Origin: Coniferiporia sulphurascens | Taxonomy: Eukaryota; Basidiomycota; Agaricomycetes; Hymenochaetales; Hymenochaetaceae | DNA length: 64,000 nucleotides | Assembly: GCA_002794785.1 (NCBI GenBank) | Contig: NBBA01000001.1 | Location: 3,410,001 to 3,474,000 of the forward strand | Direction of reading: 5' to 3' | In this document: positions 56,410 to 64,000 of the stretch, in pieces | Layout: each line of letters starts with the position of its first letter | Numbering within the stretch: the first letter of the stretch is position 1 | The notes under the pieces: generated by a model | What the model saw: only the letters and a program-made list of their open reading frames with translations | Database searches by the model: none | Told to the model about the DNA's origin: nothing | Made by a program: the position numbers and the translations under genes

Positions 56410-58461
56410 TTATCCACTCGCAAAAGGTGTCAACGCCCCATACCCTTCTGGCGCGTTTATTAACGAGCTTTCTCCGTTCCTGCTGCCAGATGCCGCTTTC
56501 TGGGTAACCGCAGCATAGACACCTTCGATTGCTTCCGTCCACTTCTCCAATGCCCCATATCGCCTTTTCTCAAGGCTTTGTCTGTGAAAAAGCATTTAGA
56601 CCCTCGGGCAATAGCGACATGAGAAAAAACTTACTGTCGGTCTAGCTCCAACCGCATTCCAACTTGGTCAATTCGGCCCTCAACCTTGCCTTCGAGGATT
56701 AAATCAATCAGCATTTCCTCCACTTCATCCCTCTCTACGTTTAATTGCTGCGATGGCATTAATCGTCGTCAGGTATCTAAGCTGACGACAATAAAAACAG
56801 AGGAACCTACCCTTGCGAGGAATGCTAACTCAAGTCGAGTGTAAGGCTTGATGAGATCAATGAGGTACGACGTCCGTAGGCTCCTAAGTAGGTCTCCAAT
56901 GTAGGATTGTATAAAGGGATCTCCCATGATAGTAGCATGGTTTTCTGTGTCAATTCAACGAAGGTGAAAACGGGGCCCGCAACCTTGTACATATTACTCA
57001 TCTTACCGCGGAGAATCTTCTCAGCTGCGTGGACTTCGCGTCGTTGATATGCATCAACAAGATCAGTCATAGCCTTGATCTGTGGGTCGTTCTTGTATCT
57101 AAACGACAACTTAGTTTATAAGCCGTGAAGGGCAATACTTCAACGTACGGTTTGGTCTCTGTACTGTCGAAGGGATTGACCGCGCTTCCGGTGAGCATGT
57201 TGGCGAGCACGAGGTACTTCAAGACTTGTATGCGCTGAGGCGAGCCTGCATCGTTGTAGTTATTAAAGGACTGGAAGAAGTCCTCGCTCGCACGATTCCA
57301 TTGATCTGATGAAATTTACAGGCAAAAATTACAAGATATCGTCGAAGGGACTTACGCTCTCCCATCCACATTTTCCCCCCACACTCCTTGATGACACCTA
57401 AAATGCGGGGATGGGGGATAGCGGAACGCACTTCATTTGTAGCATTATAGATTTCCTGAAAAATGTAGATGTTATCATTACAACAATGCAGCAGATAGCG
57501 CTCAGTCATAGCCACCTTCAGTTTCTTGAAGTTCCTCATTTCGTTGTACATCTGTATCTCTAGTGCGTAGATTTCTAACAGCTGTGTGCCCCGAGATTGT
57601 TGATCCTCCGATTCTTCGGTCTTCCGATGCAGCTCTCTGAGCAACTGTAAGTAATCTGTCTGTCACTAGAACCAAAGTATCTATACAGCGGAGATCCATA
57701 CGCGTTCCAGCCGTGAAAACTCTCTTCTATCGAGCCAGAGCTTGGCAAGCTTCAAGTTAGTCTTAGCTGAGAGACGCTATACAAAACAATTAGAGAAAAG
57801 GCTCGCGGGCTCGACCAGACTGAGGACCCACTTCATTCTTCGCATCTAGAAGAGCGTCCTTAGTTACTTGGTAGAACCTTTCCAAAATATTCACATCAAC
57901 AGCTCCTCCCATTCCGCCACCGACATAATCCAAGACGGTATTAATCGACTTCTCGGCATAGTTACGTGTGACTGCTGATCTCGTGTATGTCAATAATTGT
58001 GTATATGTCTGGAGGGCGTCATTCGGTCGACGAAGAACTATGAACAGAAGTTTGGTGGCTTGCTTTAAAGCTTTAAACCCCCTGTATGAAATATATCAGC
58101 GAAGAAGTAAAAAAGTAAAACAAGAAGCATTATTGCAATACCATTCCCCTTTCTGTTCTTCTGTTGTTACGATTTCCTTGAACGCTGCGAGAGCATCTTC
58201 CGGTGCCTCGTCCTTTTTGGCTAGACACGCCTCAGATATCCGTGGCACCCGCAGGGTGGTAGTAAAACGTACACTTAGCCTTATAGTACATGTTTTCAAG
58301 GTCAGGAGCTCCCCCATCGTCCGCGTCGTCGCCGTCTGAGTAGTCAAAGCCATAATCCTGTCCATGCGCAAAGTAGTTGAGTCTAATTTGTTCAACCACG
58401 GCGGAAGATACTTCACCTCATCGTCGCTTCCTTGCATATAATCAGCATCATCTTCATCCAT
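56410..58461 (-). CDS. CSN2: COP9 signalosome complex subunit 2
   Basis: This PCI-domain subunit of the COP9 signalosome contacts cullins during NEDD8 removal. It starts MDEDDADYMQGSDDE at 58461, the acidic N-terminus typical of the subunit, then over introns EDALAAFKEIVTTEEQKGEW. Helical repeats read SAVTRNYAEKSINTVLDYVG, LERFYQVTKDALLDAKNE, LKLAKLWLDRREFSRLERI-like codons, ALEIQMYNEMRNFKKLK and HPRILGVIKECGGKMWMGER. The PCI part reads NDPQIKAMTDLVDAYQRREV, then FIQSYIGDLLRSLR, YLIDLIKPYTRLELAFLAR and LNVERDEVEEMLIDLILEGK. The winged helix gives VEGRIDQVGMRLELDR. The C-terminus SLEKRRYGALEKWTEAIE is conserved, but about 35 extra residues follow before TAA (56410-56412), longer than usual for the family. 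Confidence 0.93.
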
Positions 58462-58970
58462 GACGGTTAAATCCAGCTAAATGTATCCTCAAAGAGCCAG
58501 GGAAGCAATGGCATGAGGGACACCATGACGCTTAAAGTGTACTACCCAATTACCACGTGACAGCAAGTGTATGCATAGTGGAAGTGATCTCAGTGATCAT
58601 GCACCCACTCGATTCCTCGCATTAAAACATATTTTTCAATAATGCACGCATACGATGATATTTAGATATATGCTGGAGGATAAAATATCGTCTAGGACAG
58701 GCCCTTTCCTATCTATAGGTGAGCCGTTACTTCCGGAGTTTACGCATAGCTCTATCTACAGTCCCATTGCACGGGTCCGGATTATTGTGGCTCTCCTAGT
58801 TACTAATCGCTCCTTCTTTCATGAAACTTGGGCAATATCTGATTGTTTATTTGCCCTAACAAAGACCATTATTGACACCCAAAACGAGGGCGCAGATCTG
58901 CGCGAGTAACTGAACCTTTAGCAATGCCCCCGCCAAGCCAATGATTTCATAAACGACTTACGGACTGGTA
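58462..58970. other. Intergenic region: CSN2 promoter and mL40 3' side
   Basis: This 509-base AT-rich stretch lies between two minus-strand genes. No conserved frame or RNA gene is visible. Confidence 0.45.
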
Positions 58971-59540
58971 TCATGATGATAAGGAAGAGGATTTCCAATC
59001 GTAATTCCAACCAGCTCGAGGGGGTGTATCCGTAGGAAGTCGCATCTCGTGGGGAAAGAGACCGGGGAGCCTACCCTCCATTGCCTTCTTTTCCACCCCC
59101 TTCAAAGTGTTAAGTGACCCTACTTCAGCCTCCGTTCGTTTCCTCGGATCCTCGACACGGTTCGCCTCTTTGAAAAGGACAGGGTCGGTTTTTTCTAGTT
59201 CCGCCATCGCCCTTCGCATGCACATGAATTTGCGCTCCGCCTCTTCATCCCGTTTCCACCGCATGTGTCTCTCGTGCAGTAACCAGGCTCGCTCGACAGT
59301 TTCGTGAGCTTGCTTAGATGGTATGGCCCGCCGGAGTGCTTTTGCGACGTCGGGCCTCCAAGTTCCAGTTGGCGTCTCCTTGTTGCGAAGGTTGCTCGGA
59401 TAGAGAACACGGCGAATTAATTCGTTCTGCGGGTCAGCATGGGCAGCTTTGCGACCAGCATTGCGAATGGAAGTCCAATTCTGCCGAGAACGCGGTTTCT
59501 GAAGCGTGAGTCTGTAGGAGCTGAGTAGCTTGGACGACAT
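58971..59540 (-). CDS. Mitochondrial large ribosomal subunit protein mL40 (Mrpl28 family)
   Basis: This is a mitochondrial large-subunit ribosomal protein in one intronless exon of 189 residues. The N-terminus MSSKLLSSYRLTLQKPRSRQ is basic, Ser/Leu-rich and suits import into mitochondria. The conserved core reads ELIRRVLYPSNLRNKETPTG, TWRPDVAKALRRAIPSKQAH, TVERAWLLHERHMRWKRDEE, KFMCMRRAMAELEKTDPVLF and PHEMRLPTDTPPRAGWNYDW. These are the family's landmarks in the right order, and the length suits it. Start is the ATG at 59540, stop at 58971-58973. The lack of introns is unusual here, since every other full gene in the window has at least one. Confidence 0.92.
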   Translation of the reverse strand: MSSKLLSSYRLTLQKPRSRQNWTSIRNAGRKAAHADPQNELIRRVLYPSNLRNKETPTGTWRPDVAKALRRAIPSKQAHETVERAWLLHERHMRWKRDEEAERKFMCMRRAMAELEKTDPVLFKEANRVEDPRKRTEAEVGSLNTLKGVEKKAMEGRLPGLFPHEMRLPTDTPPRAGWNYDWKSSSLSS

Positions 59541-60183
59541 GAGCCAGGTAGAGAACAGGTTAGCACTACGCGTCCGAGTTTGCGTCTTTTTTTATGTAAG
59601 CGGGTGCACCATTTTCGGAGGCCACTAGAACTCGCTGGCGGTTGGCCACGTCCGAGTCCGTCCTCTTTCCCTCTAATGTCGCGTCGAGGCAACCTCTTCA
59701 GTTTCTTCGTCGCTGCCACAACGGGTCTGCATGGTTCTGTTGCTTGCGTGAATGTATCCTCTCACTGACAAATATTCCGCAAAAGGCGTGGTCTCTGGCG
59801 TTTATATTTTTCAGCCTTTAATCAAGGCCGCCAGTGGCACAGGGTGAGTTGCGAAAGTCGGTTTAGCAAATAACGATTGCGTGCTGAAGTCAGCTGTTCA
59901 TTTTCAGAACGCCCCCACCGTCCGGCCTTCCTATACATGACTCTGGAACGACACTTGATTCGGCGTCGCAAGTATCCATGGAGGGCCACATCCTACTATT
60001 TCAAGTTCTGGCTCCGTATCTCCTCCGGGCGCAAATTGAAAGACTCCGTAGAGTGATATTCTCTTCCACATGCTCGGAACTTTGCAAGCTCCTATTTGTC
60101 ATGGCAAAATTATGATACGCATATGGTCGATGGAGCAATGGGCGCCTGGACATCGCTAAGGAACGCCACCTCTACAACTATGA
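59541..60183. other. Intergenic region: mL40 promoter and SAD1 3' side
   Basis: This 643-base stretch separates two minus-strand genes. Short frames exist on both strands without any family pattern. I see no RNA gene. Confidence 0.45.
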
Positions 60184-62183
60184 TTACCGGACGTCGCCGA
60201 ATGCTCCTTCACCAACCTTTGTGGTAGGAATCGATCCATCTCGTCTCTCCCATATCTACATACCGGGTAATTGAGCAAGCTTTGAGCGGTGATTAGTTAA
60301 AATGGCGACTTACTTGAAGAACGGACTCTCCTAAGAAGATCATTTCCTTCCTAACTTCCTCCACGATCAAGTCCTGGATTTGGTACCACTTCTCGTTCTC
60401 ACCGCTGCCAGCGCCCGCTCGTAAATGAACCTTCCAAGCTGTATTCGCCTTATCTCGTGTAGTGCCCGCGACGGACTCGTGAATAACATTGACGATCAGA
60501 TCGTATGTTGTGGGCGGGTGATTTTGCGGGAAATCCAAATCTTCAGTACTCAGTTAGCCGCTGGTTTGACAAACCGCAAGGGAAGTAAATTGCACATTCG
60601 CGGAAATCAACTCCCCGCAATGGGAAATTTACGATGGTCGGATTCTTCTCTTCGACGAATATATTCTTAGTAAATCGCTTGAAATGAAGAATCACGTAGC
60701 GCGGGAGACGTCGGCATTTGAATCGCCGGAGTTGGCCAAGGGATTCCTAGTTACGAGAAGCTCAGTCGTGGTGGCGCCTTGGCTATACCAAATCAATCAC
60801 CTGAGTTGTTCTGCCATCGTACTTGGAAAGAACGGATGCCAGGCTGACTTGAGGAATGATGTTTTTTTCTATAGAATCTTGAAATAGGGGTGGCGGGGGA
60901 AGGTCGACCGATAGAAAAAGGAACGGCGATGTAGTTGTCTTCATATCTGAATAAAAATTTATAACAAGTATCGGTTACTTATTCTAGAAACGTACCTCGG
61001 TCAATGTCGAACTGAGGTCGATGACTCGACTCGTCCTCCGGTCTAACCACGACATGCTGTGTCTCCATACGAAGCTCTCCTTGGAAAGTCGAAAAAATTA
61101 TGCCTTCAAAGACGAAATAAGAATGAGCACGCCAGCGTAGAATGACATCAACAGGATGAACGCACTAGAGCCTCTCTTCTTAGTGCCACCCATATCCTTA
61201 TGGAGACGATTGAGCAACCAACCCAAGAATTCGGTTGGATCACCTTGTTCCTCCAGTCTGAACTTGCCGGCGCTCGCCCGTCCGACTTCTTGTAGAAACT
61301 CATGAGGGCTAACCTGGCTTTTAAACAGTCGGGGATTCCAAAGCTTCTTTGCCAGCCCAGCGAAACGTTTGAGCAGTTCGCTCTCTTTCCCGCAAAAGTT
61401 GGAAAGTAGTAGGTAGTCACGTAAAGGAGGTATGTGCACGAGGGCATGAATAATGACGTTCAGATGATCATGCCGTTTAATATTGTTGAGACCAACGTAG
61501 CCGGGAAGGTAAGGCTTGTTTGCGAGGTCATAAGATATTTTCTGTAAATGTTCTGGGGAGGATAATGTTGCAATGGACTGAGATGTGAATGACGGTGCCA
61601 ATACAAAAGAGATGTCCTCTAACGAAGGATCCGAAACAAGGTAGCCGTCCGGGAGGACATATACCTACAACATGTCAGTCTAAAAGGCAGATAAGCGAGG
61701 ACCGAGAAACACACCCTCCTCGTTTCCAGGTTTATGAAGACGTGATGATCTTCGTGTATCGAATGGGCGTACGCATAGGAGCTGCGTCCCCTTCCCTGAA
61801 AATATTTTCCACAAACAAGGCAACCATAAATGTTGATGTTTGAAAGACAGACAGAGCACAATTTCTCGAAGTCGAAGTCGAGAGTGGCGCGGTTTATCTA
61901 GCCCACAGTTGGCACGAACTGTATTTACTTTAAACGAAAAATATGATAGACACACCGTGTCAAGGTAGAGGTCGGATGCACGGGAAGGTCCATCGGTAGG
62001 TAACACTTCATCTTCGTCGGCGTCCTCTAGCGAACCACTTTCTCTCTCTTCATCTTCACCATTGCCCCCGTCTGTATCATGGTGTTCCTCTTCCGATTGC
62101 CGCTTTTCTTCAGAGTCAAATCTTGCACGCTTTGCAGGTCTAGCAACGGAGTTCACTTCGCCTTCAGCCCGAGCTTTCGACAT
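60184..62183 (-). CDS. SAD1: Tri-snRNP protein Sad1/USP39, catalytically inactive ubiquitin hydrolase-like
   Basis: This pre-mRNA splicing factor stabilises the U4/U6.U5 tri-snRNP in the nucleus. The start MSKARAEGEVNSVARPAKRA opens an acidic, basic-patched N-terminus. The zinc-finger UBP domain reads LCSVCLSNINIYGCLVCGKY, then FQGRGRSSYAYAHSIHEDHH and VFINLETRRV. The USP-like domain begins LPGYVGLNNIKRHDHLNVII. Active ubiquitin hydrolases have a catalytic cysteine in this GLxNxGNTCYxN box, but here it reads GLNNIKRHDHLN, so the cysteine is lost, as in all USP39 orthologs. More segments: QGDPTEFLGWLLNRLHKDM, RATRYLILHFKRFTKNIFVE and TTYDLIVNVIHESV with WYQIQDLIVEEV. The last exon begins IWERRDGS and stops at 60184-60186 (moderately sure). 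The gene diverges from RSM22. Confidence 0.92.
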
Positions 62184-62343
62184 ATATCCGACGTCTGGTA
62201 GTGGACCGCGTCAAGCTTAACTCTTGCGGAAGGGCAAGTGCCGAGGACGCCGATGCACGTGATGCATACTAATCATCCGTCTAAAGATACCGATTACCAC
62301 TTTACTTACCAGAGTCCAGACACAAACCGGTACTATCCATACT
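62184..62343. promoter_or_regulatory. Bidirectional promoter SAD1 / RSM22
   Basis: The starts of SAD1 and RSM22 diverge from 160 bases. The stretch contains gatgcacgtgatgcat, with a CACGTG E-box at about 62256-62261 inside a near-palindrome. The layout is seen directly. Co-regulation is inferred. Confidence 0.5.
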
Positions 62344-64000
62344 ATGCTTCACAGTCGCTGCTCTGTGGCCGCTCGCCTCTGCTTGCGGAGGACTCTCCCT
62401 CGCGCTGCTAAACTCTCGACAACTTCATCCGCGGTTCTCCATGGACCCAATTCCCCTCTTGACTTAGATCCGTCTTTGCAAGACTTACTTAGAGATGCCG
62501 ACATGGCTCTGCTCAAACATAAACCCCGGGAGAATGGCCTCACGGGTCCACATGCAATAAAGGAACTGGAGATTTTAGAATTCGACGAAACGCTTGAGGG
62601 GCGAGACATCGAGGAGGAAACCGACGAGACAGCCCACAAAGAACGAAAATCCGTACGAGCAAAATTCGGGAGCAGGAGTATTGGCTCCGTCTTCCTCCCC
62701 GTTGAGCTTCGTGATGCTATCGAAAAAATAATCCACGGTGCGTTCGTCTTGCTGTGGCCCATTGTCGACTTTTGCTAATTTAGTTCGGAGACAGAGGGGG
62801 ATAAGCCGAGGTTACATGAAGATGCTAAACGTCTTTTCCGCGAAGAGAGAAAAGATGGCTCGGAAATTTGGAATACCACATATGACACGGAATACAAATC
62901 GCGGGAGCAAGCGGCTCGTCATGCGGATAGGGACGGTACTGCGTTTGCTTCAATCGCTCTTCCGGCGCATTATTCAGCCATATACGCCGTGTTGGACAAT
63001 TTGAAGCACAGACTGGGAGAAGAGTATCGGGCACGACATGTAGTTGAATGGGGTTCTGGAGTAGGTAGCGGACTATGGTATGTTTTCCGTCTACCTCATG
63101 AGTTTGACCCTCACAAGCCCAAAGGGCTTCCATGCACGCATTTCAGGACTCCCCTGGGGATGTTACCCAGGGTATGTCTACCGAACTTCTTTTATCCCAG
63201 TCAACAGTGTGCTCGTATTTGGGCATTGACAAACGTGTTGGTCTTTCGTCCATGGCGAAAAGGCTCGTGAAAGGTAGGAGGCATTTTCACTCTGGTGTAC
63301 TGTGCACTTACAGCCTTTTTTCCTATACAAAAAGATATGAACGTTGGCAACGTAAATGTAAAGTGGGCTAAAGGCTTCAGTGAGACGGAACATGTTCAGC
63401 AATCTGAGGGTGGAGACATTCTCGCTCTCTCTGCTTTCCATCTATCTTCTCTTTCAACACACATAGCACGAAAGGAAATGGTGAAGCAGATATGGAATAG
63501 CGGCGCAAACGTCATTGTGAGCGGTTCACATCACCTTGTATTCCGCTTCTTAGTAATTCTCCGTGACTTCAGGTTTTGATCGATCACGACACCTCCGCTG
63601 GTTTTGAAACCATTGCTGAGGCGAGAGAGCAGTTGTTGCGTCTGGGTAGGAAAGAACTGGAAGACTCTGCTGTGCACAATGATGCAGGATGTCACGTCGT
63701 CGCGCCAGTCAGCTATTTGCTTCTCGTTGACTTGTTGGATGACCGCTGATTGTTTCGCTTCTCATAGTGTCCTCATAACGGGGTCTGCCCGCTTTACCAG
63801 CCTGGATCTTCCAAACTGAAGTGCACGTTTTCCCAGAGACTGCAAAGACCCGTGTTTCTACGCAAGACAAAGCACGCGTACGCGGGACATGAGGATATAG
63901 GATACAGTTATGTGGTTATCAAACGAGGGAAGAGACCCACCCAAATTGCCGTTACGGCCGAAGGACCCAAACAGGATATTGCCGTGGAGGCCGACACTGT
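62344..64000 (+). CDS. RSM22: Mitochondrial ribosome assembly factor Rsm22/METTL17, 5' part (runs off the window)
   Basis: This methyltransferase-like mitochondrial protein is needed for small-subunit assembly. The start MLHSRCSVAARLCLRRTLPR is a clear Arg-rich presequence. Exons then give RSIGSVFLPVELRDAIEKII, FREERKDGSEIWNTTYDTEY, RDGTAFASIALPAHYSAIYA and the motif I-like VVEWGSGVGSGLW (about 63040-63075). Further on are HLSSLSTHIARKEMVKQIWN, LIDHDTSAGFETIAEAREQL, and the cysteine motif HVVAPCPHNGVCPLYQPG with KLKCTFSQRLQRPVF, four cysteines that bind an iron-sulfur cluster in the family. The frame is still open at 64000, with VVIKRGKRPTQIAV near the edge. No break is seen in the part present. 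Confidence 0.93.

Overview
This window is nuclear DNA of a filamentous fungus, most likely an Agaricomycete (Basidiomycota). It holds one compact, mostly single-copy, conserved gene after another on both strands, cut by many short GT-AG introns of about 50 bases. Gene spacing is tight and several pairs diverge from promoters of only 145-230 bases. I see no transposon, CRISPR array, tRNA, rRNA or prokaryotic operon. The basidiomycete placement is inferred from intron style and gene content, not from a search.

Layout, left to right: the 3' part of NTE1 (patatin phospholipase), VPS33 (HOPS/CORVET), a tiny YABBY/HMG-like protein, an F-box/LRR protein ending in a CaaX motif, mitoribosomal mS45 (Bot1/Mrps35 family) divergent from the eEF2 lysine methyltransferase EFM3, a Dal5-type MFS transporter, CCT7 divergent from splicing factor SF3B5, a methyltransferase-domain protein, LRP1 (exosome cofactor) divergent from RAD5, a short Zn2Cys6 protein, a BSP-family metallopeptidase, FCP1 (Pol II CTD phosphatase), SKI2 (RNA helicase), a serine-rich protein of unknown function, LTV1 (40S biogenesis), FAB1 (PI3P 5-kinase), CSN2 (COP9 signalosome), mitoribosomal mL40, SAD1/USP39 (tri-snRNP), and the 5' part of RSM22 (mitoribosome assembly).

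The genes do not form a dedicated pathway or cluster. There is a coincidental weight on RNA and ribosome work (mS45, mL40, RSM22, LTV1, EFM3, LRP1, SKI2, SF3B5, SAD1, FCP1) and on endolysosomal membranes (VPS33, FAB1, NTE1).

The most striking hidden element is a box C/D snoRNA inside the unusually long (391-base) intron of the mS45 gene. It has boxes C and D, a 13-nt perfect antisense match to the conserved 5' region of 18S rRNA directly before box D, and a 12-nt antisense match to a conserved 25S rRNA segment after box C. Also notable are two consecutive microexons (5 and 3 bases) that rebuild the Walker A region of RAD5, a 15-base microexon carrying one zinc-cluster cysteine, and a divergent gene pair (CCT7/SF3B5) in which both first coding exons are just the ATG. 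Exon boundaries were worked out by hand from splice signals and family conservation. Interior boundaries of the large genes are approximate.
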